Shown in pieces: positions 6,640-13,829 of a stretch of 13,932 bases of DNA. Every line of letters begins with the position of its first letter. Position 1 is the first letter of the stretch. Below the pieces are notes generated by a model. The model did not search any database. It was given only the letters and a program-made list of their open reading frames with translations, and was not told where the DNA came from. Position numbers and translations under genes: made by a program. This stretch comes from an uncultured Muribaculaceae bacterium. GTDB lineage: Bacteria > Bacteroidota > Bacteroidia > Bacteroidales > Muribaculaceae. The DNA lies in contig CAJUAR010000073.1 of assembly GCA_910584495.1 (NCBI GenBank), positions 1 to 13,932 on the forward strand, written 5' to 3'.

Positions 6640-8217
6640 TTACTTTGTTTGATTCTCGCGCTCTATGGCTGCCTTGACTTCTTCGTCGGTGGGCTGATAG
6701 CCGGCGGGCCATTTGGAAACTTCGCCCGGTTTGCGTCCTTCTATCTGCCAGTCGAAAGGATAGAAGTCGGAGCCTGCATCGCGCCATGATTTCTTGCGTT
6801 TGGCATAGATAATCAGAGGCAGAGCAATGAATATGGCAACGCCCAGAACAAGGATGCCGACATACATCACAGGGCTGCCGGTCTTAATCTGTGTTGGGGG
6901 CACAAAGCTGAGAATACCTGCAATAACGGCACCGAGTATGCCAAGGCCCGAAACAAACCACATGCCGAATCGACCTCCGGGCACACGGAATCCCCGGTGT
7001 TTGTTTGGAGCGGTGCGACGAAGACGGATGAAGGCAACATAGATGACTACAACCATAATGAGATAGATGATGGTTGACATCTGGCTCAATATCTGATAGG
7101 CCGATTCTACCGATGGCAGAAGCACGAGCACAAGCGACAGGATGGTGACAATGCCTGCCTGGATATAGAGGATGGTGGTCTGTACGCCGTTCTTGTTGGT
7201 ATGCTGCAAAGATTTGGGCAGATACCCGGCTTTGCCAACCGCGAGAAGACCCGTCGAAGGACCGGCAATGACAGCACTCACCTGGCCGAGGACTCCGAAT
7301 GTGATGAAGACAGCCATCACATTTCCGAGCCAAGGCAATCCAAGCGAGGCCCAAAGGTCATTATATGCAACTAAAAGACTTTGAAGCAGATTGATTTTGC
7401 TTTCGGGAATGACAATGCCAATGGCCAGTGTGCCTGCCACAAAGATGGCAAGAATAATGAGCACTGCCAAAAGAACCGACTTGGGAAAGTCGCGCGAGGG
7501 ATTTTTCATGCCCGGGACATGGACGGCTTGAATCTCCATGCCGGCATAGAAGAGGAATATGCTCGCAGCGAGCACTATTGTGCCGAATTGCTCAAAGTCG
7601 GGCCAGAAGGGCTTGTCGAGCGGAAGATTGATGGGTTTGCCAAGCAGCACGTAGACTACGCCCATGACAATGAGCACGGCAGCGGGGATGATGGTGCCGA
7701 AGAGGCCGCCGGCAGTGCTCAGTTTGTTGGCATATTTCATGCCTCGGAAATTGTTGAACGTACAAAGCCAATATACGCCCAGCACTATCAAGAGGGTATA
7801 GATACGGTTGCCGGCCAGGCGGGCATCGAAAGCCTCGGGCCAGAAAACGTAGGCAAGGGAAACGGCTCCGAACATGAGCACGGCGGGAAACCAGATGACG
7901 ACCATCTGCCAGTCGAGATACATGCTAAGCCATCCGGCTCGGGTGCCGAAGGCTTCGGAAGTCCAGCGGAATACACCGCCCGAACGGGTATAGGTGGATG
8001 CGAGTTCGGCGCATACCAGTGCATAAGGAACAAGAAAGACAATCGCCGCAAAAACGTAGTAGAATATTGAAGTGAGCCCGAATTCGGCTTGTGATGCGAG
8101 CCCTCGCATGCTCACGATAGTTGTCACAATCATAATGGCCATTGCCATCATACTCAGCTGTTTGCCCCCCGATGAGTGTGTGACGGGCGTGCTTTCTTTT
8201 AATGTGTTGTTTGCCAT
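6640..8217 (-). CDS. GadC-like amino acid antiporter (APC superfamily)
   Basis: A 525-residue inner-membrane protein resembling the glutamate:GABA antiporter GadC along its length, from memory of the E. coli protein. Shared stretches include SGGVFRWTSEAFG (79-91), the PDFEQFGTIV segment (206-215), VHVPGMKNPSRDFP (232-245), VIPESKINL (269-277), GVLGQVSAVIAGPSTGLL (308-325) and LPKSLQHTNKNGVQ (333-346). A polar C-terminal tail (about 473-525) could act like the pH-sensitive C-plug of GadC. The first helix carries SMRGLASQAEFG (36-47) where E. coli GadC has a Tyr-Glu-Tyr-Pro stretch, so the substrate need not be glutamate. GadC-type carriers swap an external amino acid for the internal decarboxylation product, exporting a proton equivalent. 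Here it follows a decarboxylase-type gene and heads a tight operon with the MFS and porin genes. Confidence 0.88.
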   Translation of the reverse strand: MANNTLKESTPVTHSSGGKQLSMMAMAIMIVTTIVSMRGLASQAEFGLTSIFYYVFAAIVFLVPYALVCAELASTYTRSGGVFRWTSEAFGTRAGWLSMYLDWQMVVIWFPAVLMFGAVSLAYVFWPEAFDARLAGNRIYTLLIVLGVYWLCTFNNFRGMKYANKLSTAGGLFGTIIPAAVLIVMGVVYVLLGKPINLPLDKPFWPDFEQFGTIVLAASIFLFYAGMEIQAVHVPGMKNPSRDFPKSVLLAVLIILAIFVAGTLAIGIVIPESKINLLQSLLVAYNDLWASLGLPWLGNVMAVFITFGVLGQVSAVIAGPSTGLLAVGKAGYLPKSLQHTNKNGVQTTILYIQAGIVTILSLVLVLLPSVESAYQILSQMSTIIYLIMVVVIYVAFIRLRRTAPNKHRGFRVPGGRFGMWFVSGLGILGAVIAGILSFVPPTQIKTGSPVMYVGILVLGVAIFIALPLIIYAKRKKSWRDAGSDFYPFDWQIEGRKPGEVSKWPAGYQPTDEEVKAAIERENQTK

Positions 8218-8240
8218 AGGGATGAATAATTATATAGGTG

Positions 8241-8284
8241 AACAAATAAAGGGGCCGACACCGGACAAGTCCGGCTTCGGCCCC
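8241..8284 (-). terminator. Terminator-like hairpin between decarboxylase and antiporter genes
   Basis: Read on the minus strand, GGGGCCGA (8284-8277) pairs with TCGGCCCC (8258-8251), and an inner CCGGA/TCCGG stem closes a 4-base loop, with one A-G mismatch and one G-T pair between the two. TTTATTTGTT follows (8250-8241). The stem is very strong, but the T tract is broken by A and G, so termination may be partial. It lies 50 bases after the decarboxylase stop and 24 before the antiporter start. I see no clear promoter between the hairpin and the antiporter gene. Confidence 0.65.
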
Positions 8285-8333
8285 GGTTAGCAATTTAATC
8301 AAGCCGCTCATAGACTGACGGCTTCACCCAATA

Positions 8334-9491
8334 TCAGCGTGCGGGATAAATTGCAGGATAAGCTTCGGCAATCTTTGTACCTACTTTGTAGTGAACACCG
8401 GGACGGGCTGTGAAGTTGACATTGCATGCTGCTTCAAAGACCATGACAATATCGGAACCGCCAAACTGGAAGTAGCTGATTTCTTCACCCTTGCGGAGCA
8501 CTTTGCCTTCTTCGGCAGTCATAACCACCGACGAAACCTGACCCATGCCCATAGGCAGAACGGCTACAAGGCCGATAGGGCTGTCGAGGACAATAAGACC
8601 GCGGTTCTGCATAAATTCGTAGCCGGGGTTGTCAGGTGCATCGAATTTGTTGACACGTTTGGCTTCGAGGCGCTTACGGCCGGTGCAGGTATCGGGCACG
8701 GCGTTAACTTCGAGATATACATCGCCCATGATGTCGCGCGATTCAAGAACACGTCCGCCTACTGGGGCATGCTGACGGTGATAGTCGGCCGGCCCAAGGA
8801 AGGAGTGCATCCATTTGCCGCCGGCAAAACGGTCTTTATATGGACTACCTTCGAGCAGTTCTGAAATTTTCCAGTGAATACCTTTGATTTCTATTGTGTC
8901 GTCGCCACGAACTTCCCATGAGCCATCAAAAGTGGCATCGGCAGGAGAGGTGATGATGCGGCTGTCTTCGATTGCTGCCACCGGACGACAACCCGGTTTG
9001 GTGTGTCGTGCGAAGAACTGGTTGTACGATTTCCAACCTCCGTGAGGCTCAAGATATTCCGCCATGTTGAACTCCGGTGAGTTGTAGAACGATTTAACTG
9101 ATTCGGCAGTTATCGATTCGGGGGAGTCGAGGAATTTGCCCAGTTCGCGCACATAGTCCTTCATCCATGCCGACAGCGGTGTGAGAGCAGGAGCTTCATC
9201 GCGCGGTGCTACGGCGTTCTGCAGCTCTTTGACCGGCGACTGGTCGAGAATGAAATAGAACTTGCAGATGTGGTTGAACATTGCGCGGCCAAACTGGTTT
9301 TCAACAGGAATCCATGTCAGGTTGGTATCGAGCCAGTTATAGTAGTCGTCGAGCGAGTTGATGTCGTCCATTTCCTGAACGTCGAGCGATTTTGCTTTTT
9401 CGTAAGCCTGCTGGAATTTGTCCTGCCAGCCGTTTTCTGCGATCATGTCGAGAAGTTTCTGCACAATCGGCTGATGTTTTGTAGTTGCCAT
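8334..9491 (-). CDS. Pyruvoyl-dependent decarboxylase, phosphatidylserine decarboxylase superfamily, with N-terminal PSDC-type domain
   Basis: A 385-residue, apparently soluble protein with no signal peptide or membrane helix. Residues about 150-385 form the PSD catalytic domain: SPADATFDG (182-190), whose Asp185 aligns with the catalytic Asp of PSD; PADYHRQHAPVGG (234-246), with the HxxH pair and catalytic His241; and FGGSDIV (343-349), the self-cleavage site, where cutting between Gly345 and Ser346 would turn Ser346 into the pyruvoyl group. Residues about 1-150 are an extra helical region like the PSDC domain seen in PSD-like enzymes such as fungal PsiD, which decarboxylates tryptophan rather than lipid. 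Ordinary bacterial PSD lacks this region and is membrane-bound. With the GadC-like antiporter next door, a role in amino-acid decarboxylation is a reasonable inference. Lipid PSD activity is the alternative. Confidence 0.85.
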   Translation of the reverse strand: MATTKHQPIVQKLLDMIAENGWQDKFQQAYEKAKSLDVQEMDDINSLDDYYNWLDTNLTWIPVENQFGRAMFNHICKFYFILDQSPVKELQNAVAPRDEAPALTPLSAWMKDYVRELGKFLDSPESITAESVKSFYNSPEFNMAEYLEPHGGWKSYNQFFARHTKPGCRPVAAIEDSRIITSPADATFDGSWEVRGDDTIEIKGIHWKISELLEGSPYKDRFAGGKWMHSFLGPADYHRQHAPVGGRVLESRDIMGDVYLEVNAVPDTCTGRKRLEAKRVNKFDAPDNPGYEFMQNRGLIVLDSPIGLVAVLPMGMGQVSSVVMTAEEGKVLRKGEEISYFQFGGSDIVMVFEAACNVNFTARPGVHYKVGTKIAEAYPAIYPAR

Positions 9492-9784
9492 ATATACTTA
9501 AAAATAAAAGTTGGTTGTTTCTATATCTTTCATTTTGTACTTACAAAAGATAAAACATTATAAATCTTCTTTTGTTTCGGACAACTTGGTTTTTAACATT
9601 TTAAGGTGTCTGTCGAAATGCTGAGCATTATTTATGGAGGCGAGATGACCTCACCTCGCCCGCTTGGCTGCTTGCCCTGCCACGAAAATGCGAATATTTT
9701 AAGACGATTATTGCTATGCGCCGATTTAAAGGATATGATTTCGGCTTGCCCCTTCTTTTGACCTGATATTTGTAAGGATATAAC
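9492..9784. other. Gene-free stretch between decarboxylase gene and tRNA terminator
   Basis: No credible coding sequence. It must hold the promoter of the minus-strand decarboxylase gene. A near match to the -7 box (TATCTTTT, minus strand, 9552-9545) is present but has no clear -33 partner. At 9639-9660 an almost perfect inverted repeat, GGCGAG...CTCGCC with an inner TGA/TCA, could be a hairpin or a regulator site. The rest is AT-rich and unremarkable. Confidence 0.5.
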
Positions 9785-9820
9785 AAAAAAAGCGAACTCA
9801 GATTTTGCTCTGAATTCGCT
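9785..9820 (-). terminator. Intrinsic terminator of the tRNA-Ala gene
   Basis: On the minus strand, AGCGAATTCAGA (9820-9809) pairs with TCTGAGTTCGCT (9802-9791), 12 positions with one mismatch, over a 6-base loop (GCAAAA), followed by a run of seven T (9791-9785). It starts 2 bases after the encoded CCA end. A textbook terminator, separating the tRNA from the decarboxylase gene. Confidence 0.85.
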
Positions 9821-9822
9821 TT

Positions 9823-9899
9823 TGGTGGAGCACAGCGGACTCGAACCGCTCACCTCGACACTGCCAGTGTCGCGCTCTAGCCAGATGAGCTAGTGCCCC
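9823..9899 (-). tRNA. tRNA-Ala, anticodon GGC
   Basis: The minus strand from 9899 to 9823 folds into a complete 77-base tRNA. The acceptor stem is GGGGCAC/GTGCTCC, the D arm GCTC/GAGC, the anticodon stem CGACA/TGTCG with loop CTGGCAG, and the T arm AGCGG/CCGCT with loop TTCGAGT; CCA is encoded. Anticodon GGC reads GCC (alanine). The G3-U70 pair of the acceptor stem, the main identity mark of tRNA-Ala, is present. It has its own promoter and terminator. Confidence 0.96.
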
Positions 9900-9909
9900 T
9901 TTTGCGCTG

Positions 9910-9941
9910 CAAAGTTAGAAAGAATTTTTGGACCTTACAAT
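9910..9941 (-). promoter_or_regulatory. Promoter of tRNA-Ala
   Basis: On the minus strand, ATTG (9941-9938) is followed after 20 bases by TAACTTTG (9917-9910), an exact match to the Bacteroidota -7 consensus TAnnTTTG. The tRNA 5' end lies 10 bases downstream at 9899, leaving a leader of only a few bases. Confidence 0.7.
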
Positions 9942-10013
9942 GCTTAGTTTCTATTTTATATTTTGTTAACATTACTTGCCTGCTGCAGCACATATTTTCT
10001 CGACATTAATAGC

Positions 10014-10021
10014 TAACTTTA
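10014..10021 (+). promoter_or_regulatory. Possible -7 element for namZ operon
   Basis: TAACTTTA matches seven of eight positions of TAnnTTTG, 26 bases before the namZ ATG. There is no clear -33 element at the right distance, so this is a weak or activator-dependent candidate. It is divergent from the tRNA promoter about 75 bases away. Confidence 0.3.
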
Positions 10022-10047
10022 CATCGTCAAATTACAAAACCTTGGAT

Positions 10048-11220
10048 ATGAATACCAAATTTCTCAATCTTTTTTGCGTTTGCTGCCTGTTGATGAGCGG
10101 TTTGGCACTCCGTGCAGCCAATGTCACAGTCGGAGCTGCACGCACCGATGCATATATCCCATTGTTGAAGGGAAAGAGCGTGGCGCTTTTCTCAAATCAC
10201 ACCGGTATGGTTGGAGACAAGCATACTGCCGATATTCTTAAAGATAATGGCATTGATCTCAGGCTTTTGCTCTCGCCAGAACACGGATTTAGGGGTAAAG
10301 CCGATGCCGGCGAGCATGTGGTCAGCAGCATCGACGAACAGACAGGGCTGCCAGTGATGTCTCTCTATGGCAAGGGGGCGAAAACAACACTTGACGCTGC
10401 CGTGGATTCGGTCGATGTTGTAGTGGTGGATATTCAGGATGTGGGCCTGCGCTTCTATACTTATTATTGCACTATGATCGAAATAATGAACGCTGCCGCT
10501 GCCAAAGGCAAGCAGGTTGTGGTTTTCGACAGGCCTAATCCTAACGGCATGTATGTCGATGGGCCTATCCTCGACATGAAATATTCGTCCGGAGTGGGGC
10601 GTTTGCCCATTCCCGTTGTGCATGGCATGACGCTTGCCGAACTCGCCCTTATGGCAAACGGTGAGGCTTGGCTCAAAGAGGGCCGCAAGGTAAAGCTCGA
10701 GGTGGTGCCTTGTCTGGGATACACCCACCAGACGCGTTACGAGCTGCCGATAGCTCCGTCGCCTAACCTGCGCTCCATGCTTTCGGTCTATCTATACCCT
10801 TCGATGTGTTATTTCGAAGCAACACCCGTGAGCCTTGGCCGCGGAACCGACCATCCGTTCGAGATATATGGTCACCCGGCAATGAAAGGACGCAAGTTCA
10901 GTTTCACACCGCGCAGTGTGGAAGGTGCCAAGAATCCACCTCTCCTCAATCAGAAATGCAAGGGTGTCGACCTTCGTTCAATGCCGGCAGAACAAGCTAT
11001 TGCCAACGGTATCAATCTGGAATATCTCATCGATGCATATCGCGACCTTGGTATGGGCGATAAATTTTTCCGTTCCTACTTCGAAAAACTGATTGGTCGC
11101 GGCGACATTCGCCAGATGATTGAAAACGGAAAAAGTGCCGACGAAATCAAGAAAACATGGGTCGGCGATGTAGAGAAATTCAAAGTTCAACGTCGCCCCT
11201 ACCTTCTCTACGAAGAGTAA
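10048..11220 (+). CDS. namZ: Exo-beta-N-acetylmuramidase NamZ (GH171, DUF1343)
   Basis: Members of this family (formerly DUF1343) release N-acetylmuramic acid from the ends of peptidoglycan fragments, as shown for NamZ of Bacillus subtilis and Tannerella forsythia. The 390-residue protein starts at ATG 10048, where a signal peptide begins (cut near LRAA at 21-24), so it acts in the periplasm. An upstream TTG start at 9976 would bury this signal. Family motifs are SPEHGFRG (76-83), whose Glu78 is a likely catalytic residue; DIQDVGLRFYTY (128-139); DRPNPNG (161-167); APSPNLRS (236-243); and EATPVSLGRGTDHPFEIYG (257-275). Length and motifs are complete. A sodium:solute symporter gene follows after 32 bases and would take up the released sugar. 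Confidence 0.93.
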   Translation: MNTKFLNLFCVCCLLMSGLALRAANVTVGAARTDAYIPLLKGKSVALFSNHTGMVGDKHTADILKDNGIDLRLLLSPEHGFRGKADAGEHVVSSIDEQTGLPVMSLYGKGAKTTLDAAVDSVDVVVVDIQDVGLRFYTYYCTMIEIMNAAAAKGKQVVVFDRPNPNGMYVDGPILDMKYSSGVGRLPIPVVHGMTLAELALMANGEAWLKEGRKVKLEVVPCLGYTHQTRYELPIAPSPNLRSMLSVYLYPSMCYFEATPVSLGRGTDHPFEIYGHPAMKGRKFSFTPRSVEGAKNPPLLNQKCKGVDLRSMPAEQAIANGINLEYLIDAYRDLGMGDKFFRSYFEKLIGRGDIRQMIENGKSADEIKKTWVGDVEKFKVQRRPYLLYEE

Positions 11221-11252
11221 CAAACAGAACATATAAACCAACTATTAATCAT

Positions 11253-12713
11253 ATGAGCCACACCATTATAGTAGTCATCACCATTGTGGCATATTTCCTG
11301 CTGCTGATGGCCATTTCCTATTTCACCTCGCGAGGCAGCGACAACAACAGCTTTTTCACCGGTAATCGTCGCGCCCCTTGGCCGATTGTCGCTTTTGCAA
11401 TGCTGGGTGCCGCAATTTCGGGTGTCACTTTCATTTCTGTGCCCGGCATGGTGGCTACTAAAGGTTATGCCTACCTCCAGATGGTGCTCGGCTTCATTGT
11501 GGGCTATTTTGTTATTGCCTTTGTGCTCGTTCCTTTATTCTATAAAAAGAATCTGATTTCTATCTACGGTTATCTTGCCGACCGTTTCGGGCCTAATACG
11601 CATCTGGCCGGGGCTTGGTTTTTCTTTGTGTCGAAAATGCTCGGGGCGGCAGTTCGTTTCTTTGTGGTGTGCGCTGTGCTCCAGCTGCTCGTCTTTGCTC
11701 CTCTCAATATTCCGTTTGTATTCAATGTCATCGTCACTATTGCGCTTATATGGCTATACACGGTGCAGGGCGGTGTGAAAACAGTGATCTGGACCGACAC
11801 TTTGAAGAGTTTCTGTCTCATCATGTCGGTGGTGCTGTGCATCTATTTTGTGGCAGCAAACCTTGGCTATGGCTTCGCCGACCTTGCCGGAGCCATAAAG
11901 GAGCATCCAAATACGCGGATGTTCTTCTTCGACGATCCTAAAGATGCTTCCTATTTTTGGAAACAGTTCATCGCCGGCGTGTTCATGGCCATTGCCATGA
12001 ACGGTCTCGACCAGGACATTATGCAACGTTCCCTTGCGTGCAAGGGTTCGGCCGAAAGCCAAAAAAATCTCATTGTCAGCGGCATCCTCCAGTTTTTTGT
12101 TATTGCCCTCTTCCTCCTGCTGGGCTCTGTATTCCTTTTGTTCTTTGAATCTCACAACATGGAACTCCCTGCAAAGTCCGACGAAATTTTCGGAATGGTG
12201 GCGCAGCACGGCGATGTGCCGGTAGTTGTCCTCATCCTTTTTGTGCTGGGGCTTATCTCTGCCGCTTATTCGGCTGCCGGTTCGGCTCTTACCTCGCTTA
12301 CCACCTCGTTTACTGTCGACATTCTTCATGCTCATGAAAAACAGGACGAAAAACGCCTTGCCCGCACGCGCAAAATCACACACCTTGCAATGTCGACGTT
12401 AATGGGCCTTGTTATCATTGTGTTCTACTATATAAGCAATCAGGATGCGATTTCGGCGGTGTATACCCTCGCTTCATATACTTACGGCCCCATTCTGGGC
12501 CTCTTTGTCTACGGCATGTTCTGGAAAAAGCCCGTCCACGACCGTCTTGTTCCGGTGGTCTGCATCGTGGCCCCGGCTCTGTCGTGGCTTATTCAGTGGG
12601 CTTTGCTGCGCTACACCGGTTATCAGACAAGTTTCGAACTCCTTCTCATAAATGCGTTTCTGACCGTCGCAGGGCTCATGCTCATTTCTAAAAAATGGCA
12701 GCCGATCGCATAA
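11253..12713 (+). CDS. Sodium:solute symporter (SSS family), probable amino-sugar (MurNAc) importer
   Basis: A 486-residue inner-membrane carrier with about 13 helices. It starts at ATG 11253; an upstream in-frame ATG at 11157 would lie inside namZ and add 32 arginine-rich, non-membrane residues. The SSS core is clear: FFTGNRRAPWPIVAFAMLGA (34-53), the GVTFISVPG stretch (57-65), YTVQGGVKTVIWTDTLKSF (169-187), and the helix SAAYSAAGSALTSLTTSFTVD (336-356), which carries the Ser/Thr sodium-site residues. SSS carriers drive uptake of sugars, amino acids or vitamins with Na+. The adjacent namZ makes N-acetylmuramic acid the best guess. T. forsythia has a MurNAc transporter called MurT in a comparable salvage locus, but I cannot confirm orthology here. 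The gene overlaps the WYL regulator by 19 bases. Confidence 0.92.
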   Translation: MSHTIIVVITIVAYFLLLMAISYFTSRGSDNNSFFTGNRRAPWPIVAFAMLGAAISGVTFISVPGMVATKGYAYLQMVLGFIVGYFVIAFVLVPLFYKKNLISIYGYLADRFGPNTHLAGAWFFFVSKMLGAAVRFFVVCAVLQLLVFAPLNIPFVFNVIVTIALIWLYTVQGGVKTVIWTDTLKSFCLIMSVVLCIYFVAANLGYGFADLAGAIKEHPNTRMFFFDDPKDASYFWKQFIAGVFMAIAMNGLDQDIMQRSLACKGSAESQKNLIVSGILQFFVIALFLLLGSVFLLFFESHNMELPAKSDEIFGMVAQHGDVPVVVLILFVLGLISAAYSAAGSALTSLTTSFTVDILHAHEKQDEKRLARTRKITHLAMSTLMGLVIIVFYYISNQDAISAVYTLASYTYGPILGLFVYGMFWKKPVHDRLVPVVCIVAPALSWLIQWALLRYTGYQTSFELLLINAFLTVAGLMLISKKWQPIA

Positions 12714-13582
12714 ACCGCCTCATCTGGCTGGTTGACACCATTCGCCATTATGGCCGTATAACCCGCAGCGAAATCAACCGGCGGTGGCGACGCTCTGAGT
12801 TCTCTCGCGGCGAAGACTTGCCTTCGCGTACTTTCCATGCCTATCGACAGGCGGCTCAGGATTTTTTCAAGGTCGACATCGTTTGTGACCCTGCCACTTT
12901 CGAATATTACATTGCTTCCGGCGATGGAGCGGATGTGACGCATTGGCTTCTCGACACCGCTTTCACTCGTGAGGCTCTGAGCGGTGCCGGCGATGTGGCT
13001 GACCGCATTATCCTCGAAGAAATTCCATCGGCCCGACAATTCCTTGCGCCTTCTATTACGGCTCTTCGAGAGAATCGCAGGCTGTGCTTCGATTATCTGC
13101 CGTATTATCGTTCTCAGACTTCGAGAAATATCGTCATAGAACCGTACTGTCTCAAGCTTTTCAAACAGAGATGGTATCTGACCGGACGTGTTGTGGGCGA
13201 AGACCGTATTAAAACATACGCGCTCGACCGTGTGAAAGCTCTTGCGCTCCTTCCCGAAACTTTTGTCTCTGATGGTTTTGATGCAAAGGAATACTTCAAG
13301 AATGCTTTTGGAATTGTTGTAGGTGCCGGCGATGTGAAGAAAGTCGTGCTTCGTGTCGATGCTCGTCAGGCAAAGTACTTCAGAGCTTTGCCCCTTCACA
13401 ACACTCAGCAAGAGTATGTGCACGACCAATACTCCATTTTCCACTATCAACTGCGACTAAGCGACGACCTTGTGTCTGAACTGATGTCCTACAGTCCCAT
13501 GGTCACTGTTGTAGAACCTCCCGAACTTCGGGCTATGCTCACCACCAGGCTCAAGCAGTCGCTTGCAGCTTATTCTCAATAA
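12695..13582 (+). CDS. WYL-domain transcriptional regulator
   Basis: A 295-residue cytoplasmic regulator. Residues about 1-60 look like a winged-helix DNA-binding domain (INRLIWLVDTIRHYGRITRSEINRRW), rich in Arg. Residues about 118-190 are the WYL domain, with the naming motif RWYL at 159-162 and YALDRV at 175-180. Residues about 213-292 match the WCX oligomerisation extension. WYL proteins bind small ligands or nucleic acids and act as repressors or activators; which applies here is not visible. The ATG at 12695 lies inside the last codons of the symporter gene (stop 12711-12713), so translation of the two is probably coupled. Co-transcription with namZ and the symporter suggests it senses a salvage intermediate and controls this operon. 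Confidence 0.9.
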   Translation: MAADRINRLIWLVDTIRHYGRITRSEINRRWRRSEFSRGEDLPSRTFHAYRQAAQDFFKVDIVCDPATFEYYIASGDGADVTHWLLDTAFTREALSGAGDVADRIILEEIPSARQFLAPSITALRENRRLCFDYLPYYRSQTSRNIVIEPYCLKLFKQRWYLTGRVVGEDRIKTYALDRVKALALLPETFVSDGFDAKEYFKNAFGIVVGAGDVKKVVLRVDARQAKYFRALPLHNTQQEYVHDQYSIFHYQLRLSDDLVSELMSYSPMVTVVEPPELRAMLTTRLKQSLAAYSQ

Positions 13583-13629
13583 ATGTCCAGTTATTATATT
13601 ATAGGCAATACCAAATGAAAAACACTGCA

Positions 13630-13652
13630 TGGAAGCCTGTCGCGGGCTTCCA
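13630..13652 (+). repeat. 8-bp inverted repeat after the WYL gene
   Basis: TGGAAGCC (13630-13637) and GGCTTCCA (13645-13652) form a perfect 8-pair stem over a 7-base loop (TGTCGCG). No T tract follows, so it is not a standard terminator. It may stabilise the 3' end of the transcript or be a protein site. Confidence 0.5.
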
Positions 13653-13765
13653 GCCTAAATGTCTATTGAAGTAGACCAATTTTTAAGTCCGATTCCGGTG
13701 TCGGCAGCAGCTCGTTGCGCCTTACATCCTGTCGACGGCCTTTACAAGCATAAAAGAGGAGGACA

Positions 13766-13796
13766 GGGAAAATAAATTCCCGTTTTTGTCATTTTT
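13766..13796 (+). terminator. Weak terminator candidate for the namZ operon
   Basis: GGGAA (13766-13770) pairs with TTCCC (13777-13781) over AATAAA and is followed by GTTTTTG and a further run of six T. The stem is only 5 pairs, so this is a weak candidate, but it is the only hairpin plus T-rich stretch after the WYL gene. Confidence 0.35.
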
Positions 13797-13797
13797 T

Positions 13798-13829
13798 CTT
13801 GCGAGATAGAACGATAATGCGTAATTTTG
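13798..13829 (+). promoter_or_regulatory. Promoter for a gene beyond the right edge
   Basis: CTTG (13798-13801) is followed after 20 bases by TAATTTTG (13822-13829), an exact -7 consensus with the right spacing. Transcription would begin near 13836 and run into at least 95 bases of leader without a convincing start codon, so the gene served lies outside the window. Confidence 0.55.

Noticed and set aside
7381..8070. 229-codon frame on the plus strand
   Set aside because: Antisense to the GadC-like gene, with no recognisable domain.
6640..8217. Classical gad acid-resistance locus
   Set aside because: No PLP glutamate decarboxylase (gadB) is present; the only decarboxylase-type gene nearby is of the pyruvoyl PSD superfamily.
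9632..9853. 73-codon frame on the minus strand
   Set aside because: It runs through the 3' part of the tRNA and its terminator, so it cannot be a real gene here.
9823..9899. tRNA gene as an integration site of a mobile element
   Set aside because: No integrase, no repeated tRNA 3' end and no composition break are visible on either side.
9976..10047. N-terminal extension of NamZ from a TTG codon
   Set aside because: The extension places 24 polar residues before an obvious signal peptide that begins at ATG 10048, and it covers the likely promoter.
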